Below, in pieces: positions 29,381 to 36,526 of a DNA stretch of 36,526 bases; within the stretch, counting starts at the first letter, position 1; each line of letters starts with the position of its first letter. The translations under genes and the position numbers were made by a program. Source of the DNA: CAZCBJ01 sp964496705. Lineage in GTDB: Bacteria; Chloroflexota; Anaerolineae; Anaerolineales; Anaerolineaceae. The stretch lies in assembly GCA_964496705.1 (NCBI GenBank), contig CAZCBJ010000014.1:1-36526 (forward strand). Reading direction: 5' to 3'. The notes beneath the pieces are model-generated. The model was not told the origin of the DNA and searched no databases. It saw only the letters and a program-made list of their open reading frames with translations.

Positions 29381-30373
29381 ATGTCTCCAGTCATTCACCA
29401 CTACTCAACCAAAATGTACGGCGACACTAAACTATACGCCGGAACGGGTTGCCCGGATCTGGCAAAGAAAATCGCAGATTACCTCGGACAATCGCTGTGT
29501 GGGCGTGATGTGGTGGTGTTCCCCAATGAAAACCTCTTCGTGAAGCTGCACAGCAGTGTTCGCGGGCAGGATTGCTATGTCATTCAGACCACCTCTGCGC
29601 CGGTGCATCGCAATCTGATGGAAATGTTGATCATGCTGCAAACGCTGCGCCTGGACTCGGCCGGGCGGGTCACTGCGGTGATCCCCTATTACTGCTATGC
29701 CCGTTCGGACAAAAAAGACCAGCCGCGCGTGCCCATCACCGCCCGGCTGGTGGCTGATATGATCGAAACCGCTGGCGCTGACCGCTATATCACCCTCGAT
29801 CTGCATTCCGGACAGATCCAGGGCTTCTTCTCCATCCCGGGTGATGTTCTCACCGCGTTCTACATCCTGGTGGATTATCTCAAGGCAAACCTGTATCAGA
29901 TGCTTAATCCGGTGGTGGTCACTGCTGACCTGGGCTTCGCCAAAAAGGCGCGCAATTATGCCGCCGGGCTGGATGTGCCCATGGCTTTTATCGAAAAACG
30001 CCGGGGGACAAACGATTCCCGCTCTCAGGCATTGGCGCTGATTGGCGATGTGGCTGACCGGGATGTGATCATCGCTGACGACGAGGTGGACACAGGCGGC
30101 TCGATGATTCAAGCGGTCAACCTGGTCAAGGCTAACGGGGCGCGGAAAATTTATGTCGTCTTTGTCCATCCGGTGCTGTCGGCCAACTGCTCTGAGCGGT
30201 TGGCCGCGCTGCCGGTTACCGAGTTCATCACCACCGACACGGTACCCATTTCGCAAGAAAAACGCGTCTTCTTCGGCGACCGCCTCAAGGTGCTGACAGT
30301 GGCTCCCTTGTTGGGCGAGGTCATCCGCCGCGCCCATGAAGGTCGCAGCGTGGGCGAGATGTTCAACGAGTGA
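29381..30373 (+). CDS. prs: Ribose-phosphate pyrophosphokinase (PRPP synthetase)
   Basis: The enzyme transfers pyrophosphate from ATP to ribose-5-phosphate, giving PRPP for purine, pyrimidine, His and Trp synthesis. With the ATG at 29381 (TAGGAGG upstream) the protein is 330 aa, close to the usual 315. Motifs: the N-terminal LYAGTGCPDLAKKIADYL, YYCYARSDKKDQPR (flexible loop), DLHSGQIQGFF, EKRRGTNDSR and the PRPP loop VIIADDEVDTGGSM, slightly altered from the usual VDDxIDTGGT. It is cytoplasmic and probably hexameric. The upstream GNAT gene ends 7 bases away. Regulation is not visible. Confidence 0.95.
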   Translation: MSPVIHHYSTKMYGDTKLYAGTGCPDLAKKIADYLGQSLCGRDVVVFPNENLFVKLHSSVRGQDCYVIQTTSAPVHRNLMEMLIMLQTLRLDSAGRVTAVIPYYCYARSDKKDQPRVPITARLVADMIETAGADRYITLDLHSGQIQGFFSIPGDVLTAFYILVDYLKANLYQMLNPVVVTADLGFAKKARNYAAGLDVPMAFIEKRRGTNDSRSQALALIGDVADRDVIIADDEVDTGGSMIQAVNLVKANGARKIYVVFVHPVLSANCSERLAALPVTEFITTDTVPISQEKRVFFGDRLKVLTVAPLLGEVIRRAHEGRSVGEMFNE

Positions 30374-30382
30374 AACCACAGG

Positions 30383-30412
30383 ACAGGAGCGTCTCAAGAC
30401 AGGCGCCCCTGT
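30383..30412 (+). other. Imperfect hairpin between prs and mutM
   Basis: ACAGGAGCG (30383-30391) pairs with CGCCCCTGT (30404-30412) with a single A/C mismatch across a 12-base loop. There is no T run, so it is not a classical terminator. It could influence mRNA stability between the two genes or be chance in GC-rich DNA. Confidence 0.35.
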
Positions 30413-30437
30413 CGCCCTCAACACAACCAAGGACCCT

Positions 30438-31262
30438 ATGCCGGAATTGCCCGAAGTGGAAACCATCGTGCGCGCGCTGCGCGAGGGCGGGCGCAAAGGT
30501 CCTGCGCTGCCGGGGCGCACCATTGCCAGGGTGGATTTACGCTGGCAGCGCAGCCTGGCCGAACCCTCCCCACAGGAATTCAGCGCGCGCCTGCCAGGTC
30601 AAAGCATCGCCGCCATATCCCGGCGGGGCAAGTTCCTCATTTTTCACCTCTCGCACCACACACTGCTGATCCATCTGCGCATGTCCGGCGACATCCGTGT
30701 CGAGGAGGACGCAGCGCCGGAGGCTGCGCACGACCGTCTGCTGCTGATATTCACAGATGGCCTGCGCCTGGTGTTCAACGACCCGCGCAAATTCGGGCGC
30801 GTCTGGCTGGTATCCCAACCAGAGCACATCCTGGGCGAGCTTGGCCCGGAACCGTTGGATCCCGCGCTGACCGCTGCAGATTTCCATGCCCGCCTACAGG
30901 GCAAGCACCGCCAGCTCAAGCCGCTGCTGCTCGATCAGGGTTTCATTGCTGGTCTGGGAAACATTTACACCGATGAAGCCTTGCATCTCGCCGGGCTGCA
31001 TCCCCTGCAGCCGTCTCACTTGCTAGGCGTGGAGCAGGCTGCCCGCCTGCTGGCGGCCATCCGCGAGGTGCTGCAAGAAGGCATCCGCCGCAACGGAGCC
31101 AGCATCGACTGGGTGTACCGCGGCGGGAGCTTTCAGAACAGTTTTCGCGTTTATCAGCGCGATGGTCAAGCCTGCCCGACCTGCGGCGCACACATCAAGC
31201 GCATGGTCATCGGTCAACGCAGCAGCCATTATTGCCCGATTTGCCAGCCATTGTATAATTAA
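30438..31262 (+). CDS. mutM: Formamidopyrimidine-DNA glycosylase
   Basis: Fpg removes 8-oxoguanine and formamidopyrimidines and cuts the abasic site. With start ATG 30438 (AAGGA upstream) the protein is 274 aa, the usual size. It begins with PELPEVETIVRAL (catalytic Pro after Met removal, Glu). RRGKFLIF has the Lys of the family, MSGDIRV and NDPRKFGR are present, and the helix-two-turn-helix contains GLGNIYTDEALHLAG. The C-terminal zinc finger has CPTCGAHIKRMVIGQRSSHYC then PIC, four Cys in CxxC-CxxC form. A longer frame from 30336 overlaps prs and is not used. It is probably constitutively expressed. Confidence 0.96.
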   Translation: MPELPEVETIVRALREGGRKGPALPGRTIARVDLRWQRSLAEPSPQEFSARLPGQSIAAISRRGKFLIFHLSHHTLLIHLRMSGDIRVEEDAAPEAAHDRLLLIFTDGLRLVFNDPRKFGRVWLVSQPEHILGELGPEPLDPALTAADFHARLQGKHRQLKPLLLDQGFIAGLGNIYTDEALHLAGLHPLQPSHLLGVEQAARLLAAIREVLQEGIRRNGASIDWVYRGGSFQNSFRVYQRDGQACPTCGAHIKRMVIGQRSSHYCPICQPLYN

Positions 31263-31294
31263 TTTTAAGTTCCGGCGAATGATCGGAGGCACCC

Positions 31295-32020
31295 ATGACA
31301 TTTCTGAGCAATTTGACAGAAGTACAGATGGCGATCATTTTAATGGCAGTCTGCCTGTTGATCGGCATCCTGCTGGGTATTTTGGCAGGCTCACTTTTTC
31401 AGGGTAGAAGGAAAGAAACGCAAATACCGGCTGAAATTGCCGATGATGGGGACTCCCCTCACCGCGAAGTACTGCGCCTGTTGCGCGACAACTCGTCTGG
31501 TAAACTGGTGGTGCAAATCCAGGGACGCAACATCAACGACGTTGCCGCGCTCTCCGCAGAACTAAAATTGGGCCTGATGCGCACTGCCCGCGAATGGAAC
31601 GCCTGGCTGGGGATGACCCCGCCGGAAGCCCAGGCTCGCCCGCCGGGTGAGCCGCCGCAGCGGGCTGCATCAGCCACACCCGCCGCTCTCACCCCTTCCC
31701 TCACGCCCCCCGCTGCGCCCGACACCCCACAACCGCTGACCCCAGTTCTGCCATCCCTTCCGGTTGAACCAGCCAGGACACCTCTGCCGCCCAAACCCAC
31801 CAGCATCGTGGGCGAAATAGATGCCATTCTGCAAGCCCACCTGGAAAAAAATCCGATCCCCGGGCTGACCATCCGCCTATCAGAAGACCCGCGCGAGGGG
31901 GTCATCGTGTGGGTCAACCTGCAAAAATTTCACGGCATCGAGTCGGTCACCGAGCCACAGGCGCGCGCGCTGCTGAAAGCCGCCGTGGAAGAATGGGAAA
32001 AGGGCGCCAGTTTCTCATAA
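31295..32020 (+). CDS. Membrane-anchored protein with Pro-rich linker, unknown function
   Basis: I do not recognise a family. The 241 aa product has one N-terminal helix (IILMAVCLLIGILLGILAGSLF) and a basic start to the soluble part (QGRRKET), so the bulk is probably cytoplasmic. A first small domain (about 50-105: HREVLRLLRDNSSGKLVVQIQGRNINDVAAL) is followed by a linker of about 70 residues rich in Pro/Ala/Thr. A second small domain (about 170-235: IVGEIDAILQAHLEKNP, LTIRLSEDPREGVIVWVN) completes it. It follows mutM by 32 bases with GGAGGC before the ATG. The two-domain design with a long linker suggests an adaptor. Confidence 0.7.
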   Translation: MTFLSNLTEVQMAIILMAVCLLIGILLGILAGSLFQGRRKETQIPAEIADDGDSPHREVLRLLRDNSSGKLVVQIQGRNINDVAALSAELKLGLMRTAREWNAWLGMTPPEAQARPPGEPPQRAASATPAALTPSLTPPAAPDTPQPLTPVLPSLPVEPARTPLPPKPTSIVGEIDAILQAHLEKNPIPGLTIRLSEDPREGVIVWVNLQKFHGIESVTEPQARALLKAAVEEWEKGASFS

Positions 32021-32111
32021 GCCGCAAATTTGATCTCAACGCAACTTTGGGGAAAAACCTGCGTATATAGGGTTGTGGTTTTGCGTGTCAGCGACCACAG
32101 AAGGAGAATTT

Positions 32112-33518
32112 ATGTTATCCAGAGTTTCTGTATTGAAGGTTGGATTGGTTTTATTCCTGGCTGCCGGACTGGCGCTGATCAGCACTGGCCCGGTCCTGGC
32201 CGCCGAAAATCCGCCGGACGGTCAGATCCCCGCCGGAACAACGATCGATGATGATGTTTTCTTGAATGCCGATAGCGTTAACATGGACGGCAGCGTAAGC
32301 GGTTCGCTGTTTGCTGCCGGAAATATCGTGACCATCAACGGCACGGTGGATGGCGATGTCATCGCCATGGCATCCTATGTGGTTGTCGGTTCACAGGCCA
32401 GGATAGGCGGTAACCTGTTCGCCGGCGCCCAGGTGGTGGAGGTGCACGGCCAGGTGGAGGGCAGCATCGCCGCCGGCGCCAATGCAATCTACCTCAAGGA
32501 GGGCGCCGCGGTCATCCGCAACGCATATCTGGGCGGATTTGCCATTCAAACCGAGGCGGGGAGCCAGATAGGCAAAGACGCCTATCTGGGCGCCTACCAG
32601 GCTGACCTGGCGGGAAGCATGGATCGCGACCTGCATCTCGGCGGCGCTGCCCTGGACCTGAGCGGCAGCGTGGGGCGCAATGCGTGGATCGAGATTGCCA
32701 GCCCGGCCGACCGTCTGAATACCCCATTCCATCCGATGATGTTCACCCCGCAGCAGCCCGGCCTGCCGCCCATGCCGCCTGAGAAACTGCCCGGACTGCG
32801 CATTGCTCCGCAGGCTAAAATTGGCGGAAAATTGACTTACACCAGCTCCACCGAGCAGGCCAGCGCTATTCAGTCTGCTCCAGCGGACGGGGTGGTTTAC
32901 CAGACACCCGTGCCAGATGAAGCCCAGACAGCTAAAAAGCAGCCCGCCATCGAAGTGCGGTATCCCGTCCTCGGCTGGTTTTTCAAACTGCTGCGCAACC
33001 TGGTCACGCTGATGATTCTCGGTGCGCTGGTGCTGTGGCTCGCGCCGGCTGTCCTGCGGCGCGTGGTGGATTTCGCTGCGTCCAAACCGCTGCCTTCCGC
33101 GGGTTATGGCGCGTTGAGTGTGTTGGTCGGTTATGCGGGCGCTTTCATCGCCGGGTTGGTTCTTCTCCTGGCGGGCATCCTGATCGCCGTCGTCAGCCTG
33201 GGCGGGTTGAGCCGCACGGTCTTCGGGGTTGGCTTCTCCGGGCTGGCGCTGCTCACCGCCGCCTTCACCTTCCTGGTAGCCTACGGCAGCAAGTTGGTGG
33301 TGGCATATCTGATCGGCGACCTGTTTGTCAAAAAGGTGATGCCCCAGGCCTCCAGCCCGCACATCTGGGCCTTGGTGATTGGTGTGGTATTCTACGCCAT
33401 CCTGCGTTCAATCCCCTTCCTCGGCTGGTTGATTGGCATCGCGGTCACCCTGATTGGCTTGGGAGCCATGTGGCTGGCTTACCAGTCACGCCGCGCCCCG
33501 GCTCCAGCGGCAGCCTGA
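32112..33518 (+). CDS. Secreted bactofilin-like beta-helix domain fused to membrane domain
   Basis: The start is ATG 32112 with AAGGAG six bases before it. The 468 aa protein has a signal peptide (VGLVLFLAAGLALIS, ending VLAAENPP). A region of short repeats of about six residues (residues 45-215) follows, rich in Gly/Ala/Asp, as in polymer-forming bactofilin-type beta-helices: DDDVFLNADSVNMDG, GSLFAAGNIVTINGTVDGDV, GGNLFAGAQVVEVHGQVEGS. A Pro-rich part comes next, then four to five membrane helices to the C-terminus. Cytoplasmic bactofilins polymerise as scaffolds. Here the beta-helix lies outside the membrane, so it may bind or organise wall material. The family is known as polymer-forming cytoskeletal-type proteins but is poorly studied. 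Confidence 0.8.
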   Translation: MLSRVSVLKVGLVLFLAAGLALISTGPVLAAENPPDGQIPAGTTIDDDVFLNADSVNMDGSVSGSLFAAGNIVTINGTVDGDVIAMASYVVVGSQARIGGNLFAGAQVVEVHGQVEGSIAAGANAIYLKEGAAVIRNAYLGGFAIQTEAGSQIGKDAYLGAYQADLAGSMDRDLHLGGAALDLSGSVGRNAWIEIASPADRLNTPFHPMMFTPQQPGLPPMPPEKLPGLRIAPQAKIGGKLTYTSSTEQASAIQSAPADGVVYQTPVPDEAQTAKKQPAIEVRYPVLGWFFKLLRNLVTLMILGALVLWLAPAVLRRVVDFAASKPLPSAGYGALSVLVGYAGAFIAGLVLLLAGILIAVVSLGGLSRTVFGVGFSGLALLTAAFTFLVAYGSKLVVAYLIGDLFVKKVMPQASSPHIWALVIGVVFYAILRSIPFLGWLIGIAVTLIGLGAMWLAYQSRRAPAPAAA

Positions 33519-33552
33519 ACCCAAGTCCAATCGCATTCATAAGCAAATCTAT

Positions 33553-33582
33553 CGCCCTTCTCCTTCGGCTGGGAGAGGGGCG
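33553..33582. terminator. Strong hairpin between convergent genes
   Basis: CGCCCTTCTCC (33553-33563) pairs with GGAGAGGGGCG (33572-33582) in an 11-bp stem with one G-T pair, across a loop of about eight bases. It lies in the 85-base gap between the convergent genes ending at 33518 and 33604. There is no T run on either side, so it may terminate weakly, block RNases, or be a dispersed repeat. Similar CTCTCCC...GGGAGAG palindromes are common intergenic repeats in several phyla. Confidence 0.5.
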
Positions 33583-33603
33583 AAATCGGATGCCGGCACT
33601 GCT

Positions 33604-34902
33604 TTACAGCACCATCCCAAACAGCGGCACCAACATTTCTTCCGCACTCAATCCGCCGTGCCGTCCGCTCAACGGATTTTCTTTGTCCGCCCACCACAGA
33701 AATGCATCGCCCTGCGCCGCCAGGATGGTATCGCCGATGCGTTCTGCGCTGCGCGCATAGGGCATCCCTTCGCCGAGAACCCCCAGGCGCAGCACCTCAT
33801 CGGACGGCAACAAGAGGAATTGCCCGGCGAAATTTCTGGCGATATACTCCTGAATTTGCTCCTCCCGCCCGCGCCGCGCGTACAGGTAGGAAAAACGGCT
33901 CTCGCCGCTGGGCGGCATCACCAGGCATTCATATAAGCCTGGGTGATTTTTCAACTCATATAAAGGCAGCCGCGGGGTGTACACTTGACCGTGGTCTGAG
34001 ACCATCAGGAACAGGGTTTTCCCCCGTCCGCGGTGTTTCAGGCTGACCAGGAAGCGTTCCAGCACCATGCTGAAGCTGGCAAATTCCAGCAGCACGCGCT
34101 CATCCTGCGGACCGTAGCGGTGAGCCAACTCGTCGAGATCCCCCCAATACAGGTAGGCATAATTGCGCTCATTCTTGCGTGATTCCAAAAGGGCGAGCAA
34201 ACTGACCCACAGGTCGCTTTGCGTGCGGTAAGGGATGATGTTGACCTGCGGCATGTGCATCAATGAAAGGCCCGAGCGCGCAATGCCGCTCGGCTGAAAC
34301 GAAAACGGGTTGATGTGATGCGCGGCCAGGTGAGGGCCGAGTGTGGGCACCGGGAGGAAGGACTCGGGCTGGAAACCGGCTTTTTTTAGGCTGCCGGTAT
34401 CCGCATTGAACGAGGCGGGGGAATGGAAAATGGTATTGGCGATCAGCCCATACTCCTTCATCCACATCTCATAGCCGAGGATGCCGTGCTGCGACGGGCC
34501 GACCCCGGTCCACAGGCTGGTCAGCGCGGCAGAGGTGGTACTGGGCACCACACTGGTCAATGCCGCCAGTACGCCATCCGGCAGCAGGCGCGTCCACGCC
34601 GCGTGGCCGGCTGCGCGTTCTTCTTCCGGGAAGAGCACCTTTTCAAACTGCAACCACCCCCACCCATCCACCACCAACACAACAATATTCTGGAAAGGGC
34701 CGGGGAATTCGTCCAGCAGGTCATCCCACAACGGCTGGCTGCCGCTCAAGCGCGGGATGCCAAACCAGGCGCAGATGCTCGCCGGCAGGTTGGACAGGCA
34801 GCCGCCCAAATAGTGCGGATGAACACTGGCTTCACCAAGGTCCAGGCCCGGGATGCGGAATTGGGTCAGTCGGGGCAGCAGGTGCGGAAGAAGGTTGGGC
34901 AT
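33604..34902 (-). CDS. Type I phosphodiesterase/nucleotide pyrophosphatase-family protein
   Basis: The 432 aa protein is of the alkaline-phosphatase superfamily. Metal ligands and nucleophile fit: Asp in VVDGWGW, the Thr/Ser nucleophile in SVVPSTTSAALTSLWTG, GDLDELAHRYGP (Asp, Asp, His), LMVSDHGQVY (Asp-His) and the last His in GRHGGLSAEE. Two zinc ions are expected. Members hydrolyse phosphodiesters such as nucleotides, or other phosphate esters; the substrate here is unknown. No signal peptide is seen, so it is probably cytoplasmic. The start ATG ends at 34902 and fits the family; the upstream region carries the divergent promoter of the FHA unit. Confidence 0.9.
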   Translation of the reverse strand: MPNLLPHLLPRLTQFRIPGLDLGEASVHPHYLGGCLSNLPASICAWFGIPRLSGSQPLWDDLLDEFPGPFQNIVVLVVDGWGWLQFEKVLFPEEERAAGHAAWTRLLPDGVLAALTSVVPSTTSAALTSLWTGVGPSQHGILGYEMWMKEYGLIANTIFHSPASFNADTGSLKKAGFQPESFLPVPTLGPHLAAHHINPFSFQPSGIARSGLSLMHMPQVNIIPYRTQSDLWVSLLALLESRKNERNYAYLYWGDLDELAHRYGPQDERVLLEFASFSMVLERFLVSLKHRGRGKTLFLMVSDHGQVYTPRLPLYELKNHPGLYECLVMPPSGESRFSYLYARRGREEQIQEYIARNFAGQFLLLPSDEVLRLGVLGEGMPYARSAERIGDTILAAQGDAFLWWADKENPLSGRHGGLSAEEMLVPLFGMVL

Positions 34903-34952
34903 GTTGTCCTCCAGGCTGGCCGAATTTACAGCACAATCTACAGGATGATCGT

Positions 34953-34982
34953 TTGAAAGCCGTTCCCTCCCTGTGCTATAAT
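34953..34982 (+). promoter_or_regulatory. Promoter of the zinc-finger/FHA unit
   Basis: TTGAAA (34953-34958) and TATAAT (34977-34982) are 18 bases apart. The predicted start is near 34989, about 30 bases before the ATG at 35020. It also lies about 50 bases outside the divergent phosphodiesterase gene. Confidence 0.6.
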
Positions 34983-35019
34983 GACTTTGCTTAAATCAGT
35001 CGGGTTGGGAGGGATGATC

Positions 35020-35234
35020 ATGAAGCAATGCCGCTGCGAAAAACTGGCTGAGGGGGTCTGTCGCTTTGTGGCCGCGCGGTTTGCCAGGAACATATGCAGT
35101 CCATGAATTATATCATCACGGTCTATCCCAGCCTCAGCAAGCATGTGCCCATAGCGTTGGCGGTGGCGGACGCGGTTTTTTGCGCAATTTGTCAACTCCA
35201 GCCTTTGCCATTGGAAGCACCCTGCCTGGATTGA
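35020..35234 (+). pseudogene. Small zinc-finger ORF, frame broken by an apparent one-base deletion
   Basis: GGGAGGG (35007-35013) sits six bases before ATG 35020. The first frame reads MKQCRCEKLAEGVCRF and then degrades, stopping by 35106. The frame that ends at TGA 35232-35234 reads CGRAVCQEHMQSMNYI upstream of its first ATG and then VADAVFCAICQLQP. Joining them at the TTT of 35063-35066 with one added base gives CRC, CRFC, CGRAVC, QEH and, later, CAIC. That is a Cys/His arrangement of the zinc-ribbon or B-box type. Restored length is about 71 aa. Either the gene is decayed or a T was lost in sequencing. It lies 20 bases before the FHA gene and shares its promoter. Confidence 0.5.
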
Positions 35235-35254
35235 CTCCCGGGGAGAATCGCGCG

Positions 35255-35929
35255 ATGACCTCCACCCGACAGGATGCCCTCACCGCTCAGCTCAAATGGA
35301 AAAATTCCGAAGGCAAACCAGTGACGTTCACGCTGAGAGGTTCTCCCGTCTCCATCGGACGCGCCGCCAATTGCGGAATTGTGCTGTTGAACACGTCAGT
35401 TTCGCGCCACCACGCCCGCCTGGAATATGACGGGACCCATTATTTGCTGCGGGATACCAACAGCGCCAACGGGGTGTTTATCAATGGCGCCAGGTTGTCG
35501 AATACACCCTGCGCTGTAAAACATGGCGACCTGCTGCGCATCGGCCAGGTGGAAATGTCTTTTAAGATCATCCCAGGTGGGGATTTGGCTCTGTTGGCGG
35601 ATGCGCCCATCCGCACCACCTGTCTGGAGGTGATCAAAGGTTGGCAGAAAGGTCTGCGTTTCGAACTGACCAGCGAAGAGATCGTCCTGGGCCGTGCTGG
35701 ATCGTCACCCGATGAGGTTCACATTGCCATTTTGGACCGAGCTGTATCGCGCAAACAGGCGAAAATTATCAGGCAGGGTGATTGTTTCATCCTGACCGAC
35801 CTGAACAGCGCCAACGGCACGCGGGTGAACGGCATCCTCATCCAAGCGCCACACACTCTCAGAGATGGAGACGCGCTTGAGATGGGCGAAACCGTGATGG
35901 TGTTTCACGTCGGCTCGCCAAGTCACTGA
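35255..35929 (+). CDS. Protein with two tandem FHA domains
   Basis: The start ATG 35255 has GGGGAG nine bases before it; the longer frame from 35066 lacks a ribosome-binding site and overlaps the zinc-finger ORF. The 224 aa protein holds two FHA domains, which bind phosphothreonine. FHA1 (about 25-105) has SIGRAANC, SVSRHHARL and NSANGVFING. FHA2 (about 140-222) has VLGRAGSS, AVSRKQAKI and NSANGTRVNG. Core Arg, Ser, Asn and Gly residues are present in both, though FHA2 has Arg-Lys-Gln instead of Arg-His-His. No other domain is visible. It is a likely reader of Ser/Thr kinase signals; the kinase is not in the window. Confidence 0.93.
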   Translation: MTSTRQDALTAQLKWKNSEGKPVTFTLRGSPVSIGRAANCGIVLLNTSVSRHHARLEYDGTHYLLRDTNSANGVFINGARLSNTPCAVKHGDLLRIGQVEMSFKIIPGGDLALLADAPIRTTCLEVIKGWQKGLRFELTSEEIVLGRAGSSPDEVHIAILDRAVSRKQAKIIRQGDCFILTDLNSANGTRVNGILIQAPHTLRDGDALEMGETVMVFHVGSPSH

Positions 35930-35965
35930 CCGCGAACGGCATCTACCTCAACGGCAAATATTTCA

Positions 35966-36526
35966 TCACTTGCAGAACAACGCCTGATCCAACCTGACGC
36001 GCTCCAGGTATTCCTGCATTTCGCGGATATGTTCTTCTTTCCCGGGATCGCGCAGGCGGCGCGCCGATTCGGTGAAATAGCGATGAATGCGTAAAAAATT
36101 GATCTGGCTGCTGAACCAATCCTCATCGCTGAAAGCCCGACCGGCTGTTTCCTCCCATTCCCGCCGCAACGCCAGGCTGCGCTGCATAAAGTCTTCACGC
36201 CCCAACGAGTCCATGTCCGCGTCCACAATGATGCACTCCAGCAGATTGCGCGGATTCTGGGGCAGGCGGGTGGCGAGGATTAACTGGCTGATGCGCTCGA
36301 TTTGCCCGCCAGTGTATCCATACTGCGGCAGCACCTGCCTGGCAATCCGGGCGCTGACCTGCTCATGCTCGTTGATCTGCTCCACAAAACCCACATCATG
36401 AAAATAAGCCGCCGTGCACAGCAGCAGCAATTCATCTCCATCGATTTTTTCCAGCGCAGCCAACCGCTCAACCGCCGCAACCACATCCTCCAGCGTATGA
36501 AAATAGGAGTGGTAGTAGATATAAGA
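35966..36526 (-). CDS. HD-domain protein, 5' end beyond the window
   Basis: The frame is open at the right edge, and the extra codons from 36526 read YYHSYFHTLEDVVAAVERLA, the usual first His region of HD proteins. The visible 187 residues then contain LCTAAYFHDVGFVEQINEHEQVSA, with the His-Asp pair, and later LECIIVDADMDSLGREDF (last Asp). This matches the metal-dependent phosphohydrolase HD fold and looks like the group with YHN..HT. Substrates of such proteins include nucleotides and cyclic nucleotides; none can be named. The C-terminal helical part (IHRYFTESARRLRDPGKEEH) is intact and ends at TGA 35966-35968. It converges on the FHA gene with a gap of 36 bases. Confidence 0.85.
   Translation of the reverse strand, partial: SYIYYHSYFHTLEDVVAAVERLAALEKIDGDELLLLCTAAYFHDVGFVEQINEHEQVSARIARQVLPQYGYTGGQIERISQLILATRLPQNPRNLLECIIVDADMDSLGREDFMQRSLALRREWEETAGRAFSDEDWFSSQINFLRIHRYFTESARRLRDPGKEEHIREMQEYLERVRLDQALFCK

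Noticed and set aside
32391..33362. 323 aa minus-strand ORF opposite the bactofilin-like gene
   Set aside because: Shadow frame; His/Gln-rich translation without any recognisable motif.
1..36526. Mobile elements, prophage or genomic island
   Set aside because: No transposase, integrase, terminal inverted repeats or tRNA insertion site was seen; gene style is uniform apart from the membrane glycosyltransferase, which seems slightly richer in A/T.
1..36526. tRNA or rRNA genes
   Set aside because: No cloverleaf or rRNA-like stretch was recognised by eye in the intergenic regions, which are mostly short.

Overview
The window looks like chromosome from a member of the Chloroflexota, probably class Anaerolineae. 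This rests on gene content, not on a database search. Signs are many secreted or anchored proteins with Thr/Pro-rich low-complexity stalks, LysM and CAP domains, single-membrane envelope proteins of the LiaF/PspC type, an archaeal-type aspartyl-tRNA synthetase, and a split small subunit of methylmalonyl-CoA mutase next to MeaB. I see no transposase, integrase, phage gene, rRNA or tRNA. Coding density is high, and the only long gene-free stretch is 6335-6744.

Layout. 3-3055 (+): the end of a LysM surface protein, then frr, uppS (broken by an apparent one-base loss) and cdsA, closed by a two-way terminator. 6334-3112 (-): an envelope-stress-like operon of a LiaF-type membrane protein, a LiaF/toastrack-like protein, an internally repeated membrane protein, a PspC-domain protein and perhaps a SIMPL lipoprotein. 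6474-8477 (+): a strong promoter, a 24-codon Cys-containing leader ORF with competing hairpins, then cysteine synthase and serine acetyltransferase. 10587-8478 (-): two tandem CAP-LysM secreted paralogues. 10675-12739 (+): a chelatase-type AAA+ ATPase and a VWA protein separated by an A10 tract. 12803-18614 (+): a Thr/Pro-rich membrane protein, three tandem M42 aminopeptidases, an orphan solute-binding lipoprotein, a small membrane protein and a LiaX/YvlB-like protein. 19393-18636 (-): a CRP-like sensor domain without a DNA-binding domain, overlapping an Nfu-type Fe-S scaffold gene. 19554-23765 (+): a geranylgeranyl-reductase-family flavoprotein, a carotenoid-biosynthesis (CruF-like) membrane protein, a ferredoxin fused to a CrtI-like oxidoreductase, and an OsmC protein. 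25841-23796 (-): a large GT-C type membrane glycosyltransferase. 26025-33518 (+): the B12-binding mutase subunit, MeaB, AspRS, a GNAT acetyltransferase, PRPP synthetase, MutM, an anchored protein of unknown role and a bactofilin-like membrane protein. 34902-33604 (-): a phosphodiesterase-family protein. 35020-35929 (+): a frameshifted zinc-finger ORF and a double-FHA protein. 36526-35966 (-): an HD-domain protein cut by the window end.

The strongest candidate for something undescribed is the cysK-cysE leader. A near-consensus promoter is placed so that the transcript would start at or next to the ATG of a short ORF with Cys codons at positions 16, 18 and 24. Downstream segments can form protector, antiterminator and terminator-like stems that exclude one another, the logic of a cysteine-sensing attenuator.

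The second theme is an isoprenoid-reduction cassette in an otherwise non-photosynthetic context. The third is three reading-frame breaks, each beside a homopolymer (uppS, the chelatase pair, the zinc finger). These may be sequencing indels or, for the A10 site, real slippage.
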